The position numbers and the translations under genes are program-made. A DNA stretch of 38,440 nucleotides, from the NCBI GenBank assembly GCA_947589185.1, contig CANQCK010000011.1, positions 1 to 38,440 on the forward strand. Direction: 5' to 3'. This DNA is from an uncultured Clostridia bacterium (lineage in GTDB: Bacteria > Bacillota > Clostridia > Oscillospirales > Ruminococcaceae). Positions 1 to 8,057 of the stretch are shown piece after piece (positions within the stretch are counted from its first letter, which is position 1; every line of letters starts with the position of its first letter). The notes beneath the pieces were generated by a model that was not told the origin of the DNA, did not search any database, and worked only from the letters and a program-made list of their open reading frames with translations.

Positions 1-102
1 AATTTGATAAATTTTACAGCTTCAATTAGTAGCTTAGCGTGCATAAATTTTTATACTGAGGAAATAATAGTTTCAAATATCTTTAAAAGGGAGAAAACTA
101 TT

Positions 103-1485
103 ATGACTTCACACATGAGTAAACGGGCAATTGCTCGTATAGTAACATTTGCAACGGCATTATTACTTTTGTTGTTTGCGATTATATTGGTATTCGGAAT
201 CAGAGCAAAAAAAGCAGAGTTGGCACTTGAATATAATTATTTGAAGGCAATTGAGGACTTGTCAACTTCTGCGGACAACATAAACACATCGCTGCAGAAG
301 GGATTGTATTCGGGAACGTCCAATATGATGTCGTCGATTTCAAACGACTTACTTTTGGAATCTGCGGCTGCTAAAGCGTCATTGTCACAGCTTGCGGCGT
401 CAGAGCAGAGCTTAGAGGGAGCAAACAAATTTTTGTCACAGGTAGGAAACTATGCATTAAGTCTTTGCGATAAGCTTGAAAAGGGCGAAAAAATCACCGA
501 CGAGGAATACAAGACATTAGAACAGCTTTGCAGGTATTCAGAGGAGCTTAAAAACAAGCTGTGGGAAATTGAACAGAGCGTCAGAGGAAACGGAGAGGAG
601 CTTTCATATAAAACTGTATCAAAGCTAAGTCAGATTTCAGAAGACGATATTAAAAGCGATAACGGAGACGCAGTGAGAACGGCATTAAATCTTGGAGAAG
701 TAGAAGAAAACTCAGGAGAGTATCCAACTTTGATTTACGACGGACCGTTTTCGGATCACATTCTTGAAAAGCAGCCTGAGATGCTAAAAAACAAGGATGA
801 AGTAACTAAGAATAAGGCAAAAAGGCGTGCAGGAGAGGTTTCAGTAGTACAGGAGAACTCACTGAAGCTTACGAACAATGAGGATGGAAAGATGCCGTCA
901 TATGTATTTGAATGTGATGTTGACGGAATTAAGACAACAGTTTCGATAACCAAAAACGGCGGATATTGCAGTTATATGATAAGGAACCGTGATGTAAAAG
1001 AAAAAAACATTGAAAATGAAGAGGCTGTCAACTATGCAAAGAGTTATCTTGACGAACTTGGAATTTACAATATGCAGTCGACTTATTATGAAACAGTAGG
1101 AAATGTCTGCACAGTAAACTTTGCATATAAGGAGAACAATGTTATTTACTATACTGATCTGATCAAGGTAAAGGTTGCGATGGACAACGGAGAAATTTTA
1201 GGTTTTGACGGCAGAGGATTTCTGACAAATCATAAAACCAGACAGCTTTCAAACGCCAAAGTGACCGAAGATCAGGCAAAAAAGACTGTTTCACCGAGAT
1301 TGACTGTGGAACAGGTACAAAAGGCTTTAATTCCGTCCGACGGAGAAGTTGAAAGGTTATGCTATGAAGTAAAGTGCAAGACAAATGATAATCAGGAAGT
1401 TCTGGTTTATGTCAACTGTGATACGGGAAAAGAGGAGCAGATTTTACTGCTTAAAAAATCCGAGACAGGAACCCTAACCGTATAA
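103..1485 (+). CDS. ypeB: Germination protein YpeB
   Basis: A 460-residue protein. YpeB is the spore inner-membrane partner that stabilises and localises the cortex-lytic enzyme SleB, so it acts during germination. The frame is open back to base 4, but the ATG at 103 is preferred because AAAAGGGAG lies just upstream (86-94) and the protein then begins with a short basic stretch and one transmembrane helix (about residues 13-33), as in YpeB. The middle is a helical, polar extracytoplasmic region. The C-terminal half carries PepSY/YPEB-like units (for example around VNYAKSYLDELG and VEQVQKAL). The length matches the family (about 450). sleB normally lies immediately upstream and would be outside the window. 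There is no terminator before eno, 39 bases downstream, so read-through is possible. Confidence 0.88.
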   Translation: MTSHMSKRAIARIVTFATALLLLLFAIILVFGIRAKKAELALEYNYLKAIEDLSTSADNINTSLQKGLYSGTSNMMSSISNDLLLESAAAKASLSQLAASEQSLEGANKFLSQVGNYALSLCDKLEKGEKITDEEYKTLEQLCRYSEELKNKLWEIEQSVRGNGEELSYKTVSKLSQISEDDIKSDNGDAVRTALNLGEVEENSGEYPTLIYDGPFSDHILEKQPEMLKNKDEVTKNKAKRRAGEVSVVQENSLKLTNNEDGKMPSYVFECDVDGIKTTVSITKNGGYCSYMIRNRDVKEKNIENEEAVNYAKSYLDELGIYNMQSTYYETVGNVCTVNFAYKENNVIYYTDLIKVKVAMDNGEILGFDGRGFLTNHKTRQLSNAKVTEDQAKKTVSPRLTVEQVQKALIPSDGEVERLCYEVKCKTNDNQEVLVYVNCDTGKEEQILLLKKSETGTLTV

Positions 1486-1524
1486 TGCTTGTGCAGACCG
1501 AATTTTTTGAAAGGAATTAAACGA

Positions 1525-2784
1525 ATGAAAATAAGAGATATAGATGGAATAGAAATACTTGATTCTCGGGGAAATCCAACGGTTCGGGCGATCGTCACAC
1601 TTGAGGACGGTACAAATGCGGCAGCCAGTGTTCCGTCTGGAGCGTCTACCGGAAGCTTTGAGGCATACGAACTTCGTGACGGAAACGATGAAAGGTATTT
1701 TGGAAAAGGTGTGGTAAAGGCAATTTCAAACATCACTGATATTATAAAGCCTGCACTTATTTCCAAAGGTGATTTAGACCAGCAGGAGCTTGACGATACT
1801 CTTAAAGCCATTGACGGAACTCCTAATTTAAAGGCTTTGGGAGCAAATGCGATACTGGCAGTTTCATTAGCCTTTGCACGTGCTTGTGCAAAGGCAAAGA
1901 AAGCTCCGCTATACAAATCGCTGAGCCTTGATGATGAGAAAATACTACCTATTCCAATGCTCAACATTCTAAACGGCGGAGCACATTCGAGCAACAACAT
2001 TGATATTCAGGAATTTATGATAATGCCGCTGGGGTTCTCGCATTATAGCGAGGGTTTGAGAGCGTCCTGCGAGGTTTATCACACTCTAGGAAAAATTCTT
2101 AGGGAGAAGGGCCTTTCAACCGGAGTCGGAGATGAGGGCGGATTTGCACCTAATATTGAAAGCGACGAGGAAGCACTGGACTTAATTCTGGAGGCAATAT
2201 TTAAAGCAGGCTTTGACGACAGCAAGTTTAAGCTTGCTCTTGACATAGCAGCATCAGAGTGGGTATGCGAAGGCGGATATAAACTTCCTAAGCGAGGGAA
2301 AATGCTTGACACAAACGGTATGATAGATTATGTCAAGGAGCTTTGCAAAAGTTATCCTATACGTTCAGTTGAAGACCCATTGGGAGAAAGTGATTTCAGC
2401 GGCTTTGAAAAACTGACAAAGGAGATAGGCGACAAGGTTCAGATTGTCGGGGACGATCTCTTTGTGACCAATCCTGACAGACTTCAAAAGGGAATTACGA
2501 GCAAGGCTGCAAATGCGATTTTGATTAAAGTCAACCAGATAGGAACATTAAGCGACGCAATAAAGGCAATAAGACTTGCGTATGACAACGGATATAATAC
2601 AATTATTTCACATCGAAGCGGAGAAACATCAGACAGCTTTATTGCAGACTTAGCAGTAGGTCTTTCGGCAGGGCAGATAAAAACAGGTGCTCCCTGCAGA
2701 AGCGAACGCTGTGAGAAATATAACAGACTTCTTGAAATTGAAAAAGAACTCGGTCCTGATGCAAGATATGGAAGAATGTTTTAA
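1525..2784 (+). CDS. eno: Enolase (phosphopyruvate hydratase)
   Basis: Converts 2-phosphoglycerate to phosphoenolpyruvate in glycolysis; cytoplasmic and Mg-dependent. The 419-residue protein has the family motifs in order: SVPSGASTG near the N-terminus, GGAHSSNN, GDEGGFAP, SVEDPLGESD and VGDDLFVTN (metal-binding Asp/Glu), NQIGTLSDAI, and SHRSGETSDSFIADLAVG with the C-terminal KTGAPCRSER. The open frame reaches back to 1489, but the ATG at 1525 is chosen because AAAGGA lies 9-14 bases before it and MKIRDIDG is the usual enolase N-terminus. It is slightly shorter than the usual 430 residues and carries GGAHSSNN where GGxHAxNN is common, so it may be a variant or second enolase. It follows ypeB in the same direction, an unusual neighbour for a glycolytic gene. 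Confidence 0.96.
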   Translation: MKIRDIDGIEILDSRGNPTVRAIVTLEDGTNAAASVPSGASTGSFEAYELRDGNDERYFGKGVVKAISNITDIIKPALISKGDLDQQELDDTLKAIDGTPNLKALGANAILAVSLAFARACAKAKKAPLYKSLSLDDEKILPIPMLNILNGGAHSSNNIDIQEFMIMPLGFSHYSEGLRASCEVYHTLGKILREKGLSTGVGDEGGFAPNIESDEEALDLILEAIFKAGFDDSKFKLALDIAASEWVCEGGYKLPKRGKMLDTNGMIDYVKELCKSYPIRSVEDPLGESDFSGFEKLTKEIGDKVQIVGDDLFVTNPDRLQKGITSKAANAILIKVNQIGTLSDAIKAIRLAYDNGYNTIISHRSGETSDSFIADLAVGLSAGQIKTGAPCRSERCEKYNRLLEIEKELGPDARYGRMF

Positions 2785-2815
2785 TAAAACTTTATATTTA
2801 TGAATATAAAAATAA

Positions 2816-2843
2816 AAAGTAGACACATTTTTGTGCCTACTTT
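2816..2843. terminator. Terminator hairpin, left copy (end of eno)
   Basis: An imperfect palindrome with 12-base arms, AAAGTAGACACA and TGTGCCTACTTT, around a TTTT loop; one A-C mismatch. It is identical over 28 bases to the hairpin at 3075-3102. On the minus strand this copy is followed by a T-rich run, so it can end the yfhO transcript. On the plus strand it lacks a T-run. Confidence 0.75.
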
Positions 2844-3074
2844 CAGAATATATAAAGTTTGTTTTTAGGGGCAGCCCTCTCTTGTAGGGCATGCCCCTCT
2901 TTAAAAATAGTCCACTGGACTATTTTTAAATTCACCCTGTGCGGAACGCACTCCGTAAAGCATTTCGCTGACGTCTCGTCAGCGACAGGGCTCCGCCCTT
3001 GACCCGCAAGCCTTTTGAAAAAGGCTTGACCGAAAACTTTTAGTTTATTATGAAAAACCTTTTTCGACAGTCTG
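2844..3074 (+). repeat. Hairpin-array repeat element, copy 1 (about 231 bp)
   Basis: This fills the eno-yfhO gap. It is a string of six hairpins: H1 2868-2897 (GGGGCA...TGCCCC with nested GCCCT/AGGGC), H2 2900-2930 (perfect 14-bp stem), H3 2941-2956, H4 2965-2985 (TCGCTGACG/CGTCAGCGA), H5 2987-2999 (AGGGC/GCCCT) and H6 3007-3028 (CAAGCC.../...GGCTTG). The same modules in the same order occur, inverted, at 10831-11132, and partly at 31587-31686. It has no convincing reading frame, ribosome site or transposase, so it resembles a non-autonomous interspersed repeat or a structured RNA. It sits exactly between two identical 28-base terminator hairpins. Confidence 0.8.
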
Positions 3075-3102
3075 AAAGTAGACACATTTTTGTGCCTACT
3101 TT
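3075..3102. terminator. Terminator hairpin, right copy (end of yfhO)
   Basis: Identical over 28 bases to 2816-2843. On the plus strand it runs into TTTTTTG, giving a complete intrinsic terminator for transcripts arriving from eno through the repeat. It lies 5 bases past the yfhO stop on the minus strand, where it lacks a T-run. Confidence 0.75.
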
Positions 3103-3107
3103 TTTGT

Positions 3108-6100
3108 TTATTGCTGATTTTCGTCAGGGTCATATTCAAGTTCCGGCGATTCAAGTTCTATTTCGTTTCCGTCTGAATCATAGATAGAAATGTCATCTGA
3201 TAAGTTAGTATCAAAATTATCATCTTGAGCAATGTTGTTATCATCTGATAGAATAACTGTTTCATCTTGAATATTATTATCAGGTTTTGAATCATCTAAA
3301 ACTTCGGTTTCTTGAGACTTAGGCTCAGTTTCAGAATTTGCTTCCTTGCTCAATTGTGTCTTTAGAACTTTTTTCTCTTCTTTTTTCTTTCTGCGTTCAT
3401 TTTCATAAATGAAAGATGGTTCAAAGCATTTCGGCTTGCGTTTTTTAACAAATATACTCATAAATATCAAAACAGCAAGACCTGATAGTGATATTACAAT
3501 TCCTGCAATAAATCCGGGCGGTGTGTATTTAAGTTCAACTGTATGTTTACCTTTTTCCAGCTTTACGCCTAGAACTGCTCCGCAAAGGTCAATTGTTTCA
3601 GACTTTTTGCCGTCTACGTATGCTGTCCAGCCGTTTGCAGGAATAGCCGTATACATATATCCGCCGGTTGACGCATTGATCTCACCCTTGAAGTAAGTGT
3701 CAGTATGCTTTGTTATATCGTAGGTTCCGTTTGATTTCAGTTTATTCAAACCTTCCTGCAGAACGTCGTCATTTATTTGATATACCAAACAGTTCAGCTG
3801 TCCGCTTGAATCAAGAGGATCTTTAGTAGTACCCATAACTGTTGCAGTTTCGCCTTTCTTTGCATAACCTACCGGAAAGATATATTCAAGATCTTTTTCA
3901 ACAGTATAAGTGTATGACTGATCGTCTGAACTGATCTTAGTTTCAATATCCTCTATAACATCACTGTCAAAGAAACAGTACAGCATAGCGTCTGACATTG
4001 CCGTATAGTTGAATTTTAAAACAGCGGTTTTGTTTTTGTCAGACGTCTGTTCAGCAGATGCATATTCCTGGTCTTCATCCATAATTGAAACCTCTGTAAG
4101 AATAGCACCGTAGCCTTCAATAGCAAGACCGCTTTCTTTAATAGCGTCAGTTATATCAATTGAAAATTCGTATGGTTCATCTGCAGCAAAGGTTTCATCT
4201 ACAACATTTATATCTTCCGGGTCTGACGGGGCATAGAAGTAAAAATCTGCATCATCAGCCCAAATGTCAGCGTCGCTTTGGTATCTAAATGTAACGTGTA
4301 GTTTCTTGCCGTCAAGCTCATTGGTTATCTCATCATCTTTACTTAAATTAAGAGCAGCCTTAAGATCTTCAATTTTTAATTGATAATATGAATTTGCATC
4401 TACTCCGCCGACCTTGTTCTCCGAGTTGTTTAATGCAAGTTCGCCGCTGTATAAAATCTTTCCGTTCAGATTGCCGGGTACATAGTTATATACGCCTGTT
4501 GCATTATCTTCATTTGTAACAGTAGCGTTTTCACCGGCACTGTTAGTCATCAAAACGTATGAATACAAATCTTTATCAATACCTGTCATACTCTTGAATA
4601 AAGCATTTAAATAGTAGAAAGGATTGTTCGGATTGCTGAGCTTAAAATCTTTCATACCGCTGTCTACCATAAATCCGAACGGCAGGTAAGCTGTGTTTTC
4701 ATAAAGCTCTGACGCACCTTCTCTGTCAATTTCTTTCAGGTAAGTGTCTGAATTAGCACCTGTTTTTGAAATAACATATTTCAGATTCAAAAGTGCGTTT
4801 GTAAAAGGATTTGTAGCACCGTAATAATATCTGTTTCCGCCCGGCTGAGAAACTATTCCGATGTTTTCCATATAATTCGATACCGATACATCAGACATTG
4901 AGCTGAACTGTGAAATACCGTAATAACGGTAGAGACATGGGTCGTTTATTGTATACCATTTGGACATTTCAGTACGGTAAAAGTCGTCGTCAGCAGGCTT
5001 TGTTTTTAAAAGCAGTTCCTGAACTTCATCGTTGCTTGCATAATATGTGCTGTATGAAGATGAACCTACTTTATCAACTCCTTTGCTGGCACAGGCATAT
5101 GTTTCGACTACCATAGGAATAATCATAAGAATGGATACGGTCTTTGTATTGATGAATTTGAATTTAATCAGCAAAACTGTGATGAGCGTAAGATAAATAA
5201 GTGCCCATGATATATTGTTTAACAGCACATTTTTGTCTACATCTTTTGAAAAATATCCTATTACTATAATTCCTGCAGCAGCAGCTATAGCTCCTGCGAT
5301 ATGAATCCAAGAAATATTTTCGAGCTGAGTAAAAGCACGGTACGCAACGATTATAAGAACAAATGCAAATATAAATGAAAATCTGAAAGGTATTTGATTT
5401 GTGAAATGGAAGCCGTGCCAAATAAAGTCCAGAATATTGTTGTTGCAGCTAACGACTAAAAACGTAAGAAAAACAAGAACAACAATTTTTTCACGTATTG
5501 GGATTTTCTTTGACAAAGCGTGTACGCCGATCATTATGACTGCCAACAAGGAGCAGTAGAGATTTGGCAGACCTTCAATGCTTGAGGGTGTTCGAAATGC
5601 GAGAAGATTTGCTAAAACGTCTCTGAAATCCTTATAGAAGTTAATTTGCGACGGGAAACTTAAATTGCCTCCTGAATAGGTAGCTCTTAAAGCCAGATAT
5701 GCAGGAAGAATCAAAATTGCAGTTAGTGCAATACCTGTAACTGAAAAAAGCAGAACCTGCCAAAGCCTTTTCAGAATAGTTTTTATACCGTATTTTAAAC
5801 ATATAACTTCCGCTATGAAAAAAAGTGCAATAAATATGCACAGGAAAAATCCGATGTAGAAGTTTGAGAAAAATGCAACTGCAAAGGAGATTGTATAAAG
5901 CTTGAATTTTCCGTCTTTGATTAGATAGTGAACACCAAGAGCAACCAAAGGCATAAGAGCAACGGTATCCAGCCACATTATGTTCCAGTAATAACCCATC
6001 AAATATGCACACAAAGCGTAGGGAATAGAAAAAAGAACAATAGAGAAGTCATTTCTTTTAAAAACGTTCTTGAGAAACATTCCCATAAAAAGACCTGCAC

Positions 6101-6554
6101 AGCCTATTTTGATACATACAAACAGAGCAAGAAAATCACGTATATATGCCTCAGGAATGAGCAATGCAAGAAAGTTTAAGGGGCTGGCTGTGTAGTATGA
6201 CATTATGCCGAGAAAGTTTTGTCCCCAGCCGGAGCGAAGCGAATATAACAGCGAACCTCCGTTTTGCAGCTTGTCCTGCATCTCAGAAATAAAAGGGAAG
6301 TATTGATGCCAGCAGTCTATAACAAGAATCTGATTATCTCCGGCAGGGTGCATTCCCGCTTTTATAAATACAATTAGCATAATTAAAAATGGTATTATAA
6401 ATGAAAGTACTACAAACAAATGTCTTATAGCAAACTGTATGCTTTTTGTATTGTATAATCTGTACAGTGCAGAATTTTTTTCTTTTGCAGCTTTATCGGG
6501 GCTGTAAACATTCTGTTTCAGTTTTATGGTGCTGTCGGTTTCTTTATTAAACAT
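3108..6554 (-). CDS. YfhO-family polytopic membrane protein
   Basis: A 1148-residue membrane protein of the YfhO family (PF09586), members of which are linked to glycosylation of lipoteichoic acid or other envelope polymers. After a basic cytoplasmic start the first helix lies near residues 45-67. An extracytoplasmic loop follows with GDNQ...DCWHQYFPF, the family's D-x3-QYxPF signature. About ten more hydrophobic helices reach to about residue 480. A large extracytoplasmic domain follows, then a last helix (GFIAGIVISLSGLAVLIFM) and a cytoplasmic tail. The tail is odd: a Lys/Glu-rich stretch and then about 60 residues rich in Asp, Glu and Asn. The ATG has AGGT 8-11 bases upstream. The gene is monocistronic, ending at the 3075-3102 hairpin. 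The substrate is not evident from the neighbours. Confidence 0.85.
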   Translation of the reverse strand: MFNKETDSTIKLKQNVYSPDKAAKEKNSALYRLYNTKSIQFAIRHLFVVLSFIIPFLIMLIVFIKAGMHPAGDNQILVIDCWHQYFPFISEMQDKLQNGGSLLYSLRSGWGQNFLGIMSYYTASPLNFLALLIPEAYIRDFLALFVCIKIGCAGLFMGMFLKNVFKRNDFSIVLFSIPYALCAYLMGYYWNIMWLDTVALMPLVALGVHYLIKDGKFKLYTISFAVAFFSNFYIGFFLCIFIALFFIAEVICLKYGIKTILKRLWQVLLFSVTGIALTAILILPAYLALRATYSGGNLSFPSQINFYKDFRDVLANLLAFRTPSSIEGLPNLYCSLLAVIMIGVHALSKKIPIREKIVVLVFLTFLVVSCNNNILDFIWHGFHFTNQIPFRFSFIFAFVLIIVAYRAFTQLENISWIHIAGAIAAAAGIIVIGYFSKDVDKNVLLNNISWALIYLTLITVLLIKFKFINTKTVSILMIIPMVVETYACASKGVDKVGSSSYSTYYASNDEVQELLLKTKPADDDFYRTEMSKWYTINDPCLYRYYGISQFSSMSDVSVSNYMENIGIVSQPGGNRYYYGATNPFTNALLNLKYVISKTGANSDTYLKEIDREGASELYENTAYLPFGFMVDSGMKDFKLSNPNNPFYYLNALFKSMTGIDKDLYSYVLMTNSAGENATVTNEDNATGVYNYVPGNLNGKILYSGELALNNSENKVGGVDANSYYQLKIEDLKAALNLSKDDEITNELDGKKLHVTFRYQSDADIWADDADFYFYAPSDPEDINVVDETFAADEPYEFSIDITDAIKESGLAIEGYGAILTEVSIMDEDQEYASAEQTSDKNKTAVLKFNYTAMSDAMLYCFFDSDVIEDIETKISSDDQSYTYTVEKDLEYIFPVGYAKKGETATVMGTTKDPLDSSGQLNCLVYQINDDVLQEGLNKLKSNGTYDITKHTDTYFKGEINASTGGYMYTAIPANGWTAYVDGKKSETIDLCGAVLGVKLEKGKHTVELKYTPPGFIAGIVISLSGLAVLIFMSIFVKKRKPKCFEPSFIYENERRKKKEEKKVLKTQLSKEANSETEPKSQETEVLDDSKPDNNIQDETVILSDDNNIAQDDNFDTNLSDDISIYDSDGNEIELESPELEYDPDENQQ

Positions 6555-6695
6555 TACTAAACCTCACTTTATTCAATAATATACCAATATAAGTATAGTA
6601 TAACATAATAATAAATAAAAGTAAATAAAAACTGTAAAATATAAATTTATATCAGAAACCTGTTAAAACAGCGTGAATGTATTTTGTAAAAAACA

Positions 6696-6724
6696 TTGAA
6701 AAACCGTTCTTTTTGTTGTAAAAT
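6696..6724 (+). promoter_or_regulatory. Sigma-A promoter of nth
   Basis: TTGAAA (6696-6701), 17-base spacer, TAAAAT (6719-6724). Transcription would begin about 25 bases before the nth start. Confidence 0.65.
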
Positions 6725-6756
6725 GTAATTGATAAATTCCAATGGAGGATACGAAA

Positions 6757-7389
6757 ATGACAAAGAAGGAAAAGGCAATATTGGTATGCGGCGAGCTGGA
6801 GAAAATTTATCCTGATGCTCTTTGTTCTCTTGTATATAGAAAACCTCACGAGCTTATGATCGCAGGAAGGCTTTCTGCACAATGTACAGACGCAAGGGTT
6901 AATATTGTCACAAAGGAGCTTTTTGACAAATACAGAACTATAGATGATTTTGCAGATGCTGATTTGAACGATATTGAACGTATAATAAAGCCGTGCGGTC
7001 TTTTTAAAACAAAGGCTAAGTCAATAGTTGAGATGTGCAGGCAGATAAGAGACGATTTTGGCGGGGAGATTCCGCAGACGATAGAGGAGCTTATCACTCT
7101 TTCTGGAATTGGCAGAAAGACCGCTAATCTTATTATGGGAGATGTTTTTCACAAGCCGGCGATAGTCACAGATACGCATTGCATAAGAATCTGCGGGCGT
7201 CTGGGACTTACTAAAAATAAAGAGCCGGTTAAGGTAGAAGAGGATTTAAAAAAGATCATTCCGCCGGAAAAGGGTTCTGACTTCTGCCACAGGCTTGTTT
7301 TGTTCGGCAGAGATACCTGTAAGGCAAGGGGAGAAAAGTGCGGAGAATGTTCGCTTTCTTATTTGTGTAATTATCATAGAAAAGCATAA
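6757..7389 (+). CDS. nth: Endonuclease III (DNA glycosylase/AP lyase)
   Basis: A base-excision repair enzyme that removes oxidised pyrimidines and cleaves the abasic site. The helix-hairpin-helix reads LSGIGRKTANL with the catalytic Lys at residue 121, and VTDTHC supplies the catalytic Asp at 139; both match the E. coli enzyme's Lys120/Asp138 within one position. The C-terminus has the 4Fe-4S ligand pattern C-x6-C-x2-C-x5-C (CKARGEKCGECSLSYLC). The length, 210 residues, is normal. The frame has an earlier ATG at 6742, but GGAGG at 6745-6749 is correctly placed only for the ATG at 6757. It stands alone, with its own promoter and a terminator shared with the convergent gene. Confidence 0.95.
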   Translation: MTKKEKAILVCGELEKIYPDALCSLVYRKPHELMIAGRLSAQCTDARVNIVTKELFDKYRTIDDFADADLNDIERIIKPCGLFKTKAKSIVEMCRQIRDDFGGEIPQTIEELITLSGIGRKTANLIMGDVFHKPAIVTDTHCIRICGRLGLTKNKEPVKVEEDLKKIIPPEKGSDFCHRLVLFGRDTCKARGEKCGECSLSYLCNYHRKA

Positions 7390-7418
7390 GTTCAAAAAAT
7401 GTTAATACACACAGTAAA

Positions 7419-7448
7419 ACCCGCCTGAAGTAAATTTTTCAAGCGGGT
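7419..7448. terminator. Bidirectional terminator between nth and 7487-7735
   Basis: Stem ACCCGC...GCGGGT extended by TGAA/TTCA, with an A/T-rich loop, lying between two convergent genes. Confidence 0.7.
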
Positions 7449-7486
7449 ATTTAACATTTTATGCATTTGTGATGTTTTGATTTACT

Positions 7487-7735
7487 TTAATCGTTTTCGC
7501 TTTGTGAGCCGGTTTCTGTGTTATCCTTTTGTTCAGTCGAATCGATAACATCTACAACTTCAGCTTGTGTTTTTGATGTGAATATTTCTTTCAGTTCATG
7601 CCCGAAATTCAAAAAAGCTCTTCCAACCAGCGGTGCTTTCTCTTTTGTATACTTTGCGCCTGCCTTTACACCTTTAGTTATCGTTTCTCCTGTTTTTTCT
7701 GCAAATTCGTTGATCTTATCTTTGTCAATGTTCAT
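7487..7735 (-). CDS. Small charged helical protein, function unknown
   Basis: An 82-residue protein starting MNIDKDKINEFAEK. The open frame extends to 7801, but GGAGGAA at 7741-7747 fixes the ATG at 7735. The N-terminal 55 residues look like an amphipathic helix with regularly spaced Lys/Glu and Ala/Gly (TGETITKGVKAGAKYTKEK), reminiscent of YtxH-like stress proteins, but there is no clear family motif or membrane segment. The C-terminal 25 residues are acidic and probably disordered (DSTEQKDNTETGSQSEND). It runs divergently from secA and convergently with nth. No function is assigned. Confidence 0.7.
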   Translation of the reverse strand: MNIDKDKINEFAEKTGETITKGVKAGAKYTKEKAPLVGRAFLNFGHELKEIFTSKTQAEVVDVIDSTEQKDNTETGSQSEND

Positions 7736-7849
7736 AAATCTTCCTCCGTTTCCATACTTATGTGTTAATATAATTATATAATATGTATAATTTATTGTCA
7801 ATGAAATATTTGCCTGAACAAATATAAAGTTTGTTTGCTTATATTAACC

Positions 7850-7878
7850 TTGACTTTATTTAAGATATATAGTATAAT
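7850..7878 (+). promoter_or_regulatory. Sigma-A promoter of secA
   Basis: TTGACT (7850-7855), 17-base spacer, TATAAT (7873-7878). The start point would be near 7885, giving secA an unusually long leader of about 170 bases. Confidence 0.8.
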
Positions 7879-7910
7879 ATTTTTCGATTACAATTTTTAA
7901 TGTAAATTTC

Positions 7911-8048
7911 AAAAAGGTGGAATTTAGCGTGAAAATTCTTTTCACGCACGTTTTTGAGCCTTTGCCGCAAATTAAAATGCGGCAATTCCGGTGAATCAAT
8001 AACCGGCTCGTAAATCCGTAGAAAGGAGTCCTTTGCAAAGCAAAGGTA
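7911..8048 (+). promoter_or_regulatory. Structured secA leader with four hairpins
   Basis: This occupies most of the gap between the secA promoter and the gene. Four stems are visible: 7927-7947 (GCGTGAAAA/TTTTCACGC, perfect 9 bp), 7962-7985 (TTGCCGC/GCGGCAA, 7 bp), 7988-8006 (CCGGT/ACCGG) and 8030-8046 (CCTTTGC/GCAAAGG, perfect 7 bp). The first three lie within or overlap the small ORF at 7929-7994. The last lies between an AAGGAG (8023-8028) and the secA start. I do not recognise a known riboswitch. The layout suggests a cis-regulatory leader. Confidence 0.6.
7929..7994 (+). CDS. Candidate leader peptide upstream of secA (uORF)
   Basis: Twenty-one codons from GTG (7929) to TGA (7992-7994), beginning MKILFTHVFEPLP and ending KMRQFR. 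AAAAAGGTGG at 7911-7920 lies 8 bases before the GTG, an ideal ribosome site that serves no other frame. The start codon lies inside the first leader hairpin, and the stop overlaps the third. The peptide is too short for a SecM-type signal sequence and has no recognised arrest motif. A regulatory role in secA translation is inferred from position only. It could also be a fortuitous frame. Confidence 0.5.
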   Translation: MKILFTHVFEPLPQIKMRQFR

Positions 8049-8057
8049 ATGATTAAT

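Noticed and set aside
1407-2000. Long open frame on the minus strand opposite ypeB/eno
   Set aside because: No ribosome site, Ser/Ala/Pro-rich composition typical of antisense frames, and fully covered by the clear enolase and YpeB frames.
2843-3154. Open frame through repeat copy 1
   Set aside because: Starts in the terminator hairpin, has no ribosome site, is not kept in the other copies, and overlaps the end of yfhO in the wrong frame.
7820-7846. ATATAAAGTTTGTTT matches the left end of repeat copy 1
   Set aside because: Fifteen A/T-rich bases with none of the following hairpin modules; probably chance or a small local hairpin.
7929-7994. A SecM homologue upstream of secA
   Set aside because: The peptide is only 21 residues, has no signal sequence and lacks the SecM arrest motif; retained only as an unclassified leader ORF.
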